Assembly (NCBI GenBank): GCA_040754475.1
Contig: JBFMCN010000025.1
Location: forward strand, 1-21,058
Direction: 5' to 3'
From: JAJPHY01 sp040754475
GTDB taxonomy: Bacteria; Actinomycetota; UBA4738; HRBIN12
Length of the DNA stretch: 21,058 nucleotides
Shown: positions 6,358 through 14,998 of the stretch, piece after piece
Layout: every line of letters begins with the position of its first letter
How positions within the stretch are numbered: the stretch's first letter is position 1
Program-made: the position numbers and the translations under genes
The notes under the pieces: model-generated
The model's database searches: none
The model's input: only the letters and a program-made list of their open reading frames with translations
Told to the model about the DNA's origin: nothing

Positions 6358-7128
6358 GTGGAAGAACGGTCGGCGGGAGTCGGGATTCCGCACCCCGGGC
6401 ACCGCGAGGGCGTGCCGACGATGGTGTTCCTCGAGCACGTCACCAAGCGCTACGAGGTCGGGAGAAGCGTGTCGGTGACCGCGCTGGACGATGTGAGCCT
6501 CGAGGTCGACAAGGGCGAGCTCGTGGTCGTGCTCGGCCCGTCAGGAAGCGGCAAGACCACGCTCCTGAACCTCGCGGGCGCGCTCGATGCCGTGACAAGT
6601 GGCGAGGTGACGGTTGCCGAGCGTCGCGTGACCAGCGCGAGCAGGGCCGAGCTCGCCGCGTTCCGTCGGAACACCGTGAGCTTCGTGTTCCAGAGCTTCA
6701 ATCTGTTCCCGAGCCTGACGGCTCTGGAGAACGTCCGGTTCGGGGTCGACGTAGCCGAGAAGCCGGGCGGGCGGGAGGTCGCGCGCCGGGTGCTGGAGGA
6801 AGTCGGGCTAGGGAATCGCGTCGATCACTTTCCCCACGAGCTGTCGGGCGGAGAGCAGCAACGTGTGGCGATCGCTCGCGCCCTCGCGACCGGCAACCCC
6901 GTTCTTCTCGCGGACGAGCCGACCGGCGAGCTGGACTTCCGCACGGGTGTTCAGATCCTCGGGTTGCTCCAGGCGCAGGCCGACGCCGGAATGACCGTGC
7001 TCGTGGTGACCCACAACCGCGAGATCTCGCGGATCGCAGACCGCGTGGTCGAGCTGTCGAGCGGGCGTGTCGTGAGCGACGGCCCTCCGAAGGGCGGGAA
7101 GGCCCCGATCGCCGATCTGCACTGGTGA
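6358..7128 (+). CDS. ABC transporter ATP-binding protein (MacB/LolD type)
   Basis: This is the ATPase of a MacB/LolD-type transporter, powering the FtsX-like permease encoded next. All nucleotide-binding motifs are present: Walker A GPSGSGKTT, Q-loop VFQSFNLFPSLTALENV, signature LSGGEQQRVAIARAL, Walker B VLLADEPTGELD and the switch histidine in VVTHN. I chose the GTG at 6358 because AAGGAG (6346-6351) precedes it by 6 nt, giving 256 residues. The ATG at 6421 would give 235 residues, nearer the family norm, but has a poor Shine-Dalgarno; the 21 extra residues have no known counterpart. The gene lies about 70 nt downstream of its promoter, and the permease start overlaps its Shine-Dalgarno region. 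Cargo is unknown. Confidence 0.92.
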   Translation: MEERSAGVGIPHPGHREGVPTMVFLEHVTKRYEVGRSVSVTALDDVSLEVDKGELVVVLGPSGSGKTTLLNLAGALDAVTSGEVTVAERRVTSASRAELAAFRRNTVSFVFQSFNLFPSLTALENVRFGVDVAEKPGGREVARRVLEEVGLGNRVDHFPHELSGGEQQRVAIARALATGNPVLLADEPTGELDFRTGVQILGLLQAQADAGMTVLVVTHNREISRIADRVVELSSGRVVSDGPPKGGKAPIADLHW

Positions 7129-7129
7129 G

Positions 7130-9589
7130 GTGACGGCGGTGGATCGTCTGTGGTTCTGGCTCCGCTGGTCGGCTCGGGAGCTTCGGCGCCGGTGGGTGCA
7201 GGTGACGGTCATCGCGCTGATCATCGCCCTCGGCACGGGAACCCAGGCGGGCCTTGGTAGTACGTCCGACTGGCGCCGGCTGACCTATGACGCCAACCAC
7301 GCGATGCTGCACACGCACGATCTGCGCGTGAGCCTGAGCGAGGGCAGCTTCGTGCCGAAAGGGACGCTCACCGAGGCGCTCTCGCGGATGCGCCACCGAA
7401 AGTGGGTCGTCGGTGCGGAGGAGCGCTTGATCGTGCCCACGCAAGTGGATGCCTCCACCGAGGGGCGGACAATCCTGGTGCCGGGGCGGATCGTTGGTGT
7501 GGATGTAGCCGGCCACGGCCCCGCGGTCGACGAGATCTGGCTGACCGGCGGACGGGCGCTTACTGCGGCCGACGACGGAACGCCGGTTGCCACCCTCGAG
7601 GGACACTTCGCCGACTACTACGACCTTCCGCCGTCCGGACGTGTCGAGCTGGCCGGGGGACTCACCGTCGACTACGCGGGAACCGGTTACTCGCCCGAGT
7701 ACTTCGTCGTCGTCAACGACGAACTTGGGTACAGCATCATGGCCGAGGCCAACTTCGCCGTCCTATTCGCGCCGCTCGGCTCGGTGGGCGCTCTCTCGGG
7801 ACACGACGGACAGGCCAACGACCTGGTCCTCACGCTCAAGCCCGGCGTCGACCGGGACGTTGCCCGAGCGGAGGTCGACGCTGCCCTCGCCGCAGCGGTA
7901 CCCGAGATGGGAGCCACCGTCTCAACCATCGAGGACGATCTCGTATACCGCTTCATGTACGGCGACCTGGAGAGCGACCAAGACACGTTCAACCAGCTCG
8001 CGATCCTGATTCTGCTGGCTGCGGCGCTTGCCGCGTTCAACCTCACCAGCCGCATCGTCGAGGCTCAACGTAGGGAGATCGGGATCGAGATGGCGATCGG
8101 CGCCAGACGGGGGACGATCGCGCTGCGGCCGCTCCTGGTTGGGGCCGAGATCGCGTTCCTCGGCGTGATCTTCGGCGTCCCGATCGGGTGGCTGGTCGGG
8201 GCGGCCATGAAGGCGCAGTTCGAGCATCTGCAGGCGCTTCCAGTGTGGCAGACACCGTTCCAGCCCGACCGGTTCGTGGGCGCGGCTGTGCTCGGCTTCC
8301 TTCTTCCGTTCCTCGCGACGGCGTGGCCGGTTTGGCGGGCGGTCCGCGTCGAGCCCGCCGACGCGATCCGCTCCGGGCACCTTGCGTCGCGGGGTGGGGG
8401 TCTCGCACCGCTCTTGAAGCGCGTCCCGGTGCCCGGTGGAAGCTTCGGGCAGATGCCGGTGCGAAACGTGCTGCGAGCGCCACGGCGGACGGTCGTGACC
8501 GCGGGAGGCATCGGGGCGGCGATCATGGTCCTGGTCGCGATCCTTGGCATGCTCGACTCCCTCTGGGCCACGGTCGATGCCGGCGACCGTGAGCTGCTGA
8601 ACGGGGCGCCGAATCGCGTGGTGGTCGACCTCGCCGGCTTCGTGCCGGCGGACGAGGGCTTGGTCCCGACGATCGAGAGCTCGCCGACGGTGGGTGTGGC
8701 CGAGCCGGTGCTGCGCCTCGGCGGATCGCTCCGTCGAGGGGGCGTTGAGTTCGACGTCTCCCTCGAGGTGCTGGACCCTCAGAGCTCCGTATGGCGTCCC
8801 AGGACCCCATCTACCGTCCCTCCGGGGGACCTGCCGGGGATCGTGATCGCGCAGAAGGCCGCCCGCGACCTCGGTGTCTCAGTTGGGGACACCATCGATG
8901 TGTCGCACCCCGTTCGTGAGGGGCCGTCCGCGTTCGCGATCGCGACGACGCGCATGCGTGTCGTGGGGATCCACCCGAGCCCCGTGCGCTCGTTCGCCTA
9001 CCTGGACGCGAGCGAAGCAGGACTGATGGGCCTTGTCGGCGTGGCCAACGCCGTGCAAGTCATACCTGCTTCCGGCGCCAGCGTGGCCGACGTGAAGCGA
9101 GCGGTGTTCGGCTTGCCCGGGGTCGCCTCTGTCCAGCCGGTCAGCGCGATGGGAGAGCAGATCCACGACGTCTTCGAGCAGATGGGCGGCATCATCACCG
9201 TCATGGAGTTCTTCGCCGTTGCTCTTGCGTTCCTGGTCGCGTTCAACGCGGCGAACATCAACGTCGACGAGCGTGCCCGCGAGCACGCCACGATGTTCGC
9301 CTTCGGCCTGCGCCTGCGTACGCTGCTTCGCATGACGGGCATCGAGAGCCTGATCGTCGGGCTGCTGGGAGCTCTAGTAGGGCTCGGCGCGGGCGCAGCA
9401 GTCCTCGGTCCGCTCCTGTCGAGTGCCGGCAAGGACTCACCGCAGATCGAGATACTTACGAGGCTTGCCCCGGCCACGGCCGTTGCGGCTCTCGCGTTCG
9501 GGGCGCTAGCCGCGCTGCTGGCTCCGCTCCTGACGGCGCGCAAGCTGCGTCGAATGGACGTGGCTTCGACGCTGCGCGTGATGGAGTAG
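7130..9589 (+). CDS. FtsX-like ABC transporter permease with two duplicated halves
   Basis: This 819-residue membrane protein is the partner of the upstream ATPase. It has the duplicated layout of large actinobacterial FtsX-type permeases. The first half has a membrane segment at about 24-42, an extracytoplasmic MacB-like domain at 60-285, then segments at 288-306, 335-358 and 383-403. The second half repeats this with segments at 456-477, an outer domain at 485-685, and segments at 688-706, 739-760 and 780-801. The cytoplasmic coupling motif REIGIEMAIGARRG (315-328) is typical. The GTG at 7130 is 1 nt past the ATPase stop. A GTG at 7139 is better spaced from GGTGAGG and is an equally good start. 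No periplasmic adaptor gene is present, so lipid, lipoprotein or peptide export is possible. Confidence 0.92.
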   Translation: MTAVDRLWFWLRWSARELRRRWVQVTVIALIIALGTGTQAGLGSTSDWRRLTYDANHAMLHTHDLRVSLSEGSFVPKGTLTEALSRMRHRKWVVGAEERLIVPTQVDASTEGRTILVPGRIVGVDVAGHGPAVDEIWLTGGRALTAADDGTPVATLEGHFADYYDLPPSGRVELAGGLTVDYAGTGYSPEYFVVVNDELGYSIMAEANFAVLFAPLGSVGALSGHDGQANDLVLTLKPGVDRDVARAEVDAALAAAVPEMGATVSTIEDDLVYRFMYGDLESDQDTFNQLAILILLAAALAAFNLTSRIVEAQRREIGIEMAIGARRGTIALRPLLVGAEIAFLGVIFGVPIGWLVGAAMKAQFEHLQALPVWQTPFQPDRFVGAAVLGFLLPFLATAWPVWRAVRVEPADAIRSGHLASRGGGLAPLLKRVPVPGGSFGQMPVRNVLRAPRRTVVTAGGIGAAIMVLVAILGMLDSLWATVDAGDRELLNGAPNRVVVDLAGFVPADEGLVPTIESSPTVGVAEPVLRLGGSLRRGGVEFDVSLEVLDPQSSVWRPRTPSTVPPGDLPGIVIAQKAARDLGVSVGDTIDVSHPVREGPSAFAIATTRMRVVGIHPSPVRSFAYLDASEAGLMGLVGVANAVQVIPASGASVADVKRAVFGLPGVASVQPVSAMGEQIHDVFEQMGGIITVMEFFAVALAFLVAFNAANINVDERAREHATMFAFGLRLRTLLRMTGIESLIVGLLGALVGLGAGAAVLGPLLSSAGKDSPQIEILTRLAPATAVAALAFGALAALLAPLLTARKLRRMDVASTLRVME

Positions 9590-9617
9590 CTGGGGATCCC
9601 CGACGGTCGGACTTCGC

Positions 9618-9692
<75 letters not shown>

Positions 9693-9701
9693 TTCAGTGG
9701 G

Positions 9702-9707
9702 AGTCTA
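9702..9707 (-). promoter_or_regulatory. -10 element of the tRNA-Arg gene
   Basis: The minus strand reads TAGACT, the same hexamer seen in two other promoters of this window, 9 nt before the first base of the mature tRNA. No clear -35 is visible. Confidence 0.5.
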
Positions 9708-9758
9708 GCAACGCCTTCCGGCCGGTCCGTGGATACCGGGGCGAGGTGGAGCCTTGGG

Positions 9759-9764
9759 TATGCT
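9759..9764 (+). promoter_or_regulatory. -10 element of the receiver-protein gene (leaderless start)
   Basis: TATGCT ends 6 nt before the GTG at 9771, so transcription should begin at or next to the start codon. The hexamer is identical to the proposed pyrE -10. No -35 consensus is seen 16-18 bp upstream. Confidence 0.5.
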
Positions 9765-9770
9765 GCTGCC

Positions 9771-10163
9771 GTGGAGGAGCAGCGGAAACCGCGGATCCTG
9801 ATCGTAGACGACGACCCGGTGATCATCCGCCTGCTTCAGATCAACTTCCGTCTCGAGGGTTACGAGGTCGACGCGGCCTCTCGCGGTGAAGAGGCGCTCC
9901 GCTTGGTACAGGAGCACCGCCCCGACGTCGTGGTGCTGGACGTGATGATGCCCGGCCTCGACGGATGGGAGGTCTGCCGGCAGCTCAAGGCGGACCCGGC
10001 GGTCAGGCACATCCCGGTCATCTTTCTCTCCGCCCGGGCGCAGGACGAGGATCGGCAGCGCGGATACGCTCTCGGCGTGGACGAGTACGTCACGAAGCCG
10101 TTCGACCCCGCACACTTGGTTGAGATCGTCGGCAGGGCGCTCGCCAAGACGAAGCAGGCCTAG
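9771..10163 (+). CDS. Stand-alone response-regulator receiver protein
   Basis: The 130-residue protein is a single CheY-like receiver domain with no output domain. The acidic pocket is in ILIVDDDP (Asp13, Asp14), the phospho-acceptor is Asp57 in VVVLDVMMPG, the switch residue is Ser87 in FLSAR, and Lys109 in TKPF completes the site. The start is the GTG at 9771, placed by the -10 ending 6 nt before it; an upstream GTG at 9729 would lie before that promoter. argS follows after 20 bp, so the receiver appears to head the argS-lysA-hom-thrC-thrB operon. No histidine kinase is present in the window. Its partner and output are unknown; it may act by protein contact. Confidence 0.88.
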   Translation: MEEQRKPRILIVDDDPVIIRLLQINFRLEGYEVDAASRGEEALRLVQEHRPDVVVLDVMMPGLDGWEVCRQLKADPAVRHIPVIFLSARAQDEDRQRGYALGVDEYVTKPFDPAHLVEIVGRALAKTKQA

Positions 10164-10183
10164 GCGGGCCGCCGCAGCCCGAG

Positions 10184-11863
10184 ATGGACGTCGAGGCAGA
10201 AGTCGCGCGAACCCTGGTTCCGGCGGTCCAAGCCGCAGCTCGTGACTTGGGCTGGCAGGGGGATCTCGACTACTGGCAGGAGTTCAGCCGGCCGCCTCAG
10301 AAGGAGATGGGAGACCTGGCGACCAACGTCGCCTTCGGGCTCGCATCGCGCCTTGGTCGGACCCCGCGAGAGGTCGCCTCGGCCATCGTCTCCAAGCTGA
10401 CTCCGACGACGCTCGTCGAGAGTGCGGAGGTGGCCGGTCCCGGCTTCATCAATCTGCATCTGCGCCGAGAGTGGCTGTACGACGTGCTGCGCGAGGTCGC
10501 CGCTCGCGGCCCCGAGTACGGACGGGCCGCGCCGCATGGGAAGCGGGTGCAGGTCGAGTTCGTGAGCGCCAATCCCACTGGCCCTCTCACGCTCGGACAT
10601 GCGCGGAACGCGGCGATCGGCGACGTCCTTGCGCGGCTCCTCGAGTTCGCAGGTTGGTCCGTCGAACGCGAGTACTACTTCAACGATGCGGGTGGGCAGA
10701 TGGACCGGTTCGGGGCGTCGGTCGAGGCCCGTTACCTGCAGCTGATGGGCCTTGAGGCCGTGGTCCCGGAGGACGGGTACCACGGCGACTATGTAGCCGC
10801 TCTCGCCCGCGACCTCGTCTCCGAGATGGGTGACGAGCCTCTGGCGCTCCCGCCAAGGCAGCGCCTCGAGCGCATCCGCGACGCGGCGACGCGGCACGTG
10901 CTCGACTGGATCGCCCGGTCCCTTGAGCGGTTCGGGGTGCGCTTCGACGTCTACATCTCCGAGCGCGACCTGAAGGAACGAGGGGAGATCGACCAGGCGG
11001 TCCAGCGGTTGCTCAGGTCCGGGCACGCGTACGTCCAAGACGGGGCGGTGTGGTTCCGCTCCACCGAGTTCGGCGACGACAAGGATCGCGTGCTGGTTCG
11101 TTCGAACGGGGCGCACACGTACTTCGGAGCCGACTGCGCGTACCTGATCGACAAGTTCCGTCGCGGATTCGACCACCTGATCTACGTGTGGGGCGCCGAC
11201 CATCACGGCGACGTCGCTCGCTTGCGAGGCGCGGCGCAAGCCCTCGGCTTCGACCCCGCGGGCGTCGAGATGCTGATCTACCAGTGGGTCTCGTTCCTCC
11301 GGAACGGATCGCCGGTGCCGATGGGCAAGCGCTCTGGGAACTTCGTCGGGCTGGACGAGCTGATCGACGAGGTAGGCGCCGACGCAACCCGCTTCACGTT
11401 GCTGCTGCGCTCGAGCGATTCCACCCTCGAGTTCGACATCGACGTCGTCAAGCAGGAGACGATGGAGAACCCCGTCTACTACGTGCAGTACGGGCATGCG
11501 CGGATCGCAAGTATCCTCCGGCATGCCGCCGAACGCGGCGTGGTCCTTCGTCCGATCGAGGACGTCGACCTCTCGGTCCTGTCCACGGAGGCGGAGCTGG
11601 ACCTGCTTCGCGCGATCGGTGAGATGCCCGGACTCGTGCTCGAGGCTGCCGAGCTTCGGGGACCCCACAGGCTGACTCACTGCGCGCAGGAGCTTGCGGC
11701 CCGGTTCCACCGCTTCTACACGGACTGCCGGGTCGTCACTGAGAACGAGCCCCTCACGCAGGCACGCCTCTGGCTGTGCACGGCCGCCAAGCAGGTGATC
11801 GCGAACGTGCTTGCGCTCCTCGGCGTGTCCGCCCCGGAGTCGATGGAGCGCTTCGATGCCTGA
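10184..11863 (+). CDS. argS: Arginyl-tRNA synthetase
   Basis: ArgS charges tRNA-Arg with arginine in the cytoplasm. The 559-residue protein has the expected order. An Add1-type N-terminal domain (about 1-100) precedes the class I catalytic core, with SANPTGPLTLGHARN (129-142) as the HIGH region. A C-terminal anticodon-binding helical domain (about 430-559) ends in the family-like LGVSAPESMERF. The second signature reads MGKRSGN (380-386), with glycine in place of the usual serine of MSKR. The ATG at 10184 lies 20 bp after the receiver gene with no strong Shine-Dalgarno. The stop overlaps the lysA start by 8 bp. A tRNA-Arg(CCG) gene lies about 500 bp upstream on the other strand. Confidence 0.96.
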   Translation: MDVEAEVARTLVPAVQAAARDLGWQGDLDYWQEFSRPPQKEMGDLATNVAFGLASRLGRTPREVASAIVSKLTPTTLVESAEVAGPGFINLHLRREWLYDVLREVAARGPEYGRAAPHGKRVQVEFVSANPTGPLTLGHARNAAIGDVLARLLEFAGWSVEREYYFNDAGGQMDRFGASVEARYLQLMGLEAVVPEDGYHGDYVAALARDLVSEMGDEPLALPPRQRLERIRDAATRHVLDWIARSLERFGVRFDVYISERDLKERGEIDQAVQRLLRSGHAYVQDGAVWFRSTEFGDDKDRVLVRSNGAHTYFGADCAYLIDKFRRGFDHLIYVWGADHHGDVARLRGAAQALGFDPAGVEMLIYQWVSFLRNGSPVPMGKRSGNFVGLDELIDEVGADATRFTLLLRSSDSTLEFDIDVVKQETMENPVYYVQYGHARIASILRHAAERGVVLRPIEDVDLSVLSTEAELDLLRAIGEMPGLVLEAAELRGPHRLTHCAQELAARFHRFYTDCRVVTENEPLTQARLWLCTAAKQVIANVLALLGVSAPESMERFDA

Positions 11864-13712
11864 ACCGGATGGCCCCTGGCCGGCAAGCGCGTGTTTCGGC
11901 CCCGGGGGCCTCTCGATCGGAGGGATCGAGGCAGAGGAGCTTGCGGCCAGGTTCGGAACGCCCCTGCTGGTCGCCGATGAGGAGCACGTTCGGGCCAGGT
12001 GCCGAACTTTCGCCGATCTGTTCCCTCACCCCCTCTATGCGGTCAAGGCCTTCACGTCGCGGATGATGGTTCGCATCGCCGTCGAGGAGGGCTTGAATCT
12101 GCTGGTCGCGACGGGGGGCGAGCTCGAGGCGTGCCTGCGGGCCGGGGTCCCGGCAGACCGCATCGCGTTCCACGGCAACAACAAGTCAGATGCCGAGCTC
12201 GACCTGGCCGCTCGCGCGGGCATCTGGCTCGTGAACGTGGACAACCAGGAGGAGCTCGAGCGGTTGGACGCCACTGCGGGTGAAGCCGGGGTCGTGCAGT
12301 CGGTGCTCTTGCGCGTGGTTCCCGGCGTCGGTGCGGGTGCCCACGGCGCGATCCGAACGGGAGGTCCGGGGACGAAGTTCGGCATGGCCCTCGGCGCGGC
12401 GCCGGCCGCGGTGCGCCGCGCTCTCGAGCTCCCCAACATCCATCCAGTCGGGCTCCACGCGCACATCGGCTCCCAGGTTCTCGAGGTGGAGCCGTACCTT
12501 CGCGCGGTCGACGTGGTGCTCGATCTGCTGAAGAGGCTCTACGTGGAGCTGGGGTTCGTGGCGGACATCGTGGACCTCGGGGGCGGGTTCGGCGTCGCGT
12601 ACACGGACGAGCGGCCGCTGGAGCTCGACGAGTTGGCACCCGCCCTTCTCGCTAGGATCCGAGAAGGTGCGGCCAAGCGCGGCCTACTCGTTCCGCACAC
12701 GCTCGTGGAGCCTGGGAGATCCGTCGTCGGAACCGCGATGGTCACTCTCTACCGGGTGGGGACCGTGAAAGAGTCGAGCGGCCGGGTGCTGGTTGCGGTC
12801 GACGGGGGAATGTCGGACAACATCCGCCCGATGCTCTACGGCGCCCGTTACACGGTGGCGGTCGCGGGGCCGCCGCGGACCGGTGCCCCGGCCGTGATCG
12901 AAATCGTCGGCCGGCACTGCGAGTCCGGCGACGTGCTGGCCCGGGACGTTCGGGTTCCGCACGAGGTCCGATCGGGCGATCTACTGGCGTTCGCCGCGAC
13001 CGGCGCCTACACGTACTCCATGGCGAGCAACTACAACCGTGTGGGGCGGCCGGCGGTGGTCGGTGTACGGGGAGATCGAGCCCAGCTGTGGGTGCGCCGC
13101 GAGGATCCGACAGACCTGGAGCGGCTTGAGGCGCCGCCGTTGCCGCCGATCGCGGTCCAGGTGCCTGGGGGTGTGACCGTTCGGCCGGCCGAGCCGCGCG
13201 ATGCCGAGTCGTTCGTCCGCGCGTTCGCGAGCGTGGCGGCCGAGCGCAGGTTCATCCGAACGGAACGCGTCACCAGGACCGCGCGTGAGTACCGCCGGCG
13301 GTTCCGACGTTCGTGGACGAACGACGTGGCGTACGTCATGGCGGTAGAGGGGGACCGCGTGGTCGGCAACCTCTCGATCAGGCGGGACGACCACGCGGCG
13401 ACGCGACACGTGGCGGCCTTCGGCATGTTCGTGACGGCCGAGCATCGAAGACGGGGGATCGGCTCCGCCCTAATGGCCGAAGCGCTGAGGTGGGCGAAGT
13501 CGGTCGGTGTCGAGCGCTTGGAGCTCACCGTCTATCCCCATAATCACGGCGCGATCGCGCTGTACCGGAAGTTCGGCTTCGCCGAGGAGGGTAGGCTCGT
13601 GCGGCACTCACGGAAGTCCTACGGCTATGAGGACGAGGTGTTGATGGCCGCGTGGCTGGGGCCCGGCGAGGGTGCAGAGGGACCGACGGTGAGAGAGGGG
13701 ACGGCGACGTGA
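11856..13712 (+). CDS. lysA: Diaminopimelate decarboxylase fused to a C-terminal GNAT acetyltransferase
   Basis: The N-terminal part (about 1-425) is a full PLP-dependent diaminopimelate decarboxylase, the last step of lysine synthesis. It has YAVKAFTSR with PLP-binding Lys64, HAHIGSQ (201-207), DLGGGFG (240-246), EPGRS (285-289), HCESGD (354-359) and GAYTYSM (383-389). After a proline-rich linker (426-437) comes a complete GNAT fold at about 438-602, with acetyl-CoA motif EHRRRGIGSALM (529-540) and YRKFGF (570-575). No stop or frameshift separates the parts. Total length is 618 residues, against about 420-450 for ordinary LysA. The ATG at 11856 overlaps the argS stop by 8 bp and has GGAG 7 nt upstream. 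The TGA overlaps the hom ATG. The acetyl acceptor is unknown. Confidence 0.94.
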   Translation: MPEPDGPWPASACFGPGGLSIGGIEAEELAARFGTPLLVADEEHVRARCRTFADLFPHPLYAVKAFTSRMMVRIAVEEGLNLLVATGGELEACLRAGVPADRIAFHGNNKSDAELDLAARAGIWLVNVDNQEELERLDATAGEAGVVQSVLLRVVPGVGAGAHGAIRTGGPGTKFGMALGAAPAAVRRALELPNIHPVGLHAHIGSQVLEVEPYLRAVDVVLDLLKRLYVELGFVADIVDLGGGFGVAYTDERPLELDELAPALLARIREGAAKRGLLVPHTLVEPGRSVVGTAMVTLYRVGTVKESSGRVLVAVDGGMSDNIRPMLYGARYTVAVAGPPRTGAPAVIEIVGRHCESGDVLARDVRVPHEVRSGDLLAFAATGAYTYSMASNYNRVGRPAVVGVRGDRAQLWVRREDPTDLERLEAPPLPPIAVQVPGGVTVRPAEPRDAESFVRAFASVAAERRFIRTERVTRTAREYRRRFRRSWTNDVAYVMAVEGDRVVGNLSIRRDDHAATRHVAAFGMFVTAEHRRRGIGSALMAEALRWAKSVGVERLELTVYPHNHGAIALYRKFGFAEEGRLVRHSRKSYGYEDEVLMAAWLGPGEGAEGPTVREGTAT

Positions 13713-14998
13713 TGGAACGAATCGTTCGGGTCGGGGTGCTTGGCTGCGGGACCGTGGGCTCGGCCGTCGTGCGCCTGCTTGTGGAGCACGAGGAAGACAT
13801 CGCGCGGAGGGCGGGTTGCCGCTTGGAGGTGGCGAAGGTCGCCGACCTCGACACATCGAGGATGCGAGATGTGCCGCTCGACGCGTCACGGTTCACGACT
13901 GATGCCATGCAGGTCCTCGAAGACCCCAACATCGACGTCATCTGCGAGCTGATCGGCGGGACCGAGCCGGCCGGTTCGCTCGTGCTCGCGGCTCTCGATC
14001 ACGGCAAGCCGGTCGTTACGGCGAACAAGGAGCTCGTGGCCACGCGAGGCCGCGAGCTGTTCGACGCCTCGGATGCGAAAGGGCTCGATCTGTACTTCGA
14101 GGCCTCGGTGGGGGGCGGCATCCCGCTGATCCGGCCGCTGAAGGAATCGCTGACCGGGGAGCGCATCACTCGGGTCATGGGCATCGTGAACGGGACGACC
14201 AACTACATCCTCACGCGGATGGCGGAGGAGGGCCTTGCGTTCACTGACGCGCTCGCCGAAGCCCAACGTCTGGGCTATGCGGAACCGAACCCGACAGCCG
14301 ATGTCGAGGGACACGACGCCGCGGCCAAGTGCGCAATCCTCGCATCGATCGCGTTCAACGCTCGCGTGGCCGCCAACGACGTCTACCGCGAGGGCATCTC
14401 GACGGTCACGACCGAGGATATCGAGTTCGCGCGGCGTCTCGGCTACGTGGTGAAGCTTCTCGCGATCGCCGAGCTCGACGACGAGCGGATCGCCGCTCGG
14501 GTCCATCCGGCGATGATCCCGGAGGGGCACGCGCTCGCGTCCGTGCGCCATGCCTTCAACGCGGTGTTCATCGAAGGCCCGAAGATCGGCGAGCTCATGT
14601 TCTACGGGCGCGGCGCAGGCGGCGATCCCACTGCGACAGCGGTGGTGGGGGACCTGGTGAGCGTGGCCCGGCATCTGATGTCGGGAACGCGCGGTGTTGG
14701 GTGCACGTGCTTCCTCGAGCGGTCGATCCGGCCAATGGAGGAGATGGAGGGGCAGTACTACATCCTGCTTCGCGTCGAGGATCGACCGGGAGTGCTTGCG
14801 GAGATCGCGAGCGTGTTCGGTCGCAACCAGGTCTCGATCAAGAGCGTGTGGCAGGAGGGGACGGGCGGGGACGCGCAGTTGGTGTTCATCACCCATCGCG
14901 CCCGCGAGGGGGCATTCCAGCAAGCGGTGTCCGAGGTCCGCGAGGTCCGCGTCGTCAAGGAGGTACGCAGCGTGCTACGCGTGGAGGCGGAAGAATGA
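13712..14998 (+). CDS. hom: Homoserine dehydrogenase with C-terminal ACT domain
   Basis: Hom reduces aspartate semialdehyde to homoserine, the branch step toward threonine and methionine. The 428-residue protein has the nucleotide-binding motif GVLGCGTVGSAVV (8-20) and ANKELVA with Lys106. The catalytic region is VNGTTNYIL to DVEGHDAAAK, with Lys206 the likely catalytic residue. A C-terminal ACT domain (about 349-425, YYILLRVEDRPGVLAEI) is usually the site of threonine feedback. The ATG at 13712 shares a base with the lysA stop in a TGATG junction; an in-frame GTG lies immediately before it. The thrC start overlaps its stop by 4 bp, indicating translational coupling. Confidence 0.96.
   Translation: MERIVRVGVLGCGTVGSAVVRLLVEHEEDIARRAGCRLEVAKVADLDTSRMRDVPLDASRFTTDAMQVLEDPNIDVICELIGGTEPAGSLVLAALDHGKPVVTANKELVATRGRELFDASDAKGLDLYFEASVGGGIPLIRPLKESLTGERITRVMGIVNGTTNYILTRMAEEGLAFTDALAEAQRLGYAEPNPTADVEGHDAAAKCAILASIAFNARVAANDVYREGISTVTTEDIEFARRLGYVVKLLAIAELDDERIAARVHPAMIPEGHALASVRHAFNAVFIEGPKIGELMFYGRGAGGDPTATAVVGDLVSVARHLMSGTRGVGCTCFLERSIRPMEEMEGQYYILLRVEDRPGVLAEIASVFGRNQVSIKSVWQEGTGGDAQLVFITHRAREGAFQQAVSEVREVRVVKEVRSVLRVEAEE

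Noticed and set aside
9592..9617. GGGGATCCCC palindrome and CCGAC/GTCGG repeat between the permease and tRNA genes, considered as terminators
   Set aside because: The palindrome has no loop space, the second repeat has a one-base centre, and neither is followed by a T-run.
10160..11710. Long antisense open frame (516 codons) opposite argS
   Set aside because: The plus strand encodes a full arginyl-tRNA synthetase with both class I signatures. The antisense product has no recognisable domain.
14932..14949. GAGGTCCGC tandem duplication at the end of hom
   Set aside because: Two 9-bp copies encode EVREVR within a conserved ACT-domain tail. It is too short to imply more than local codon repetition.
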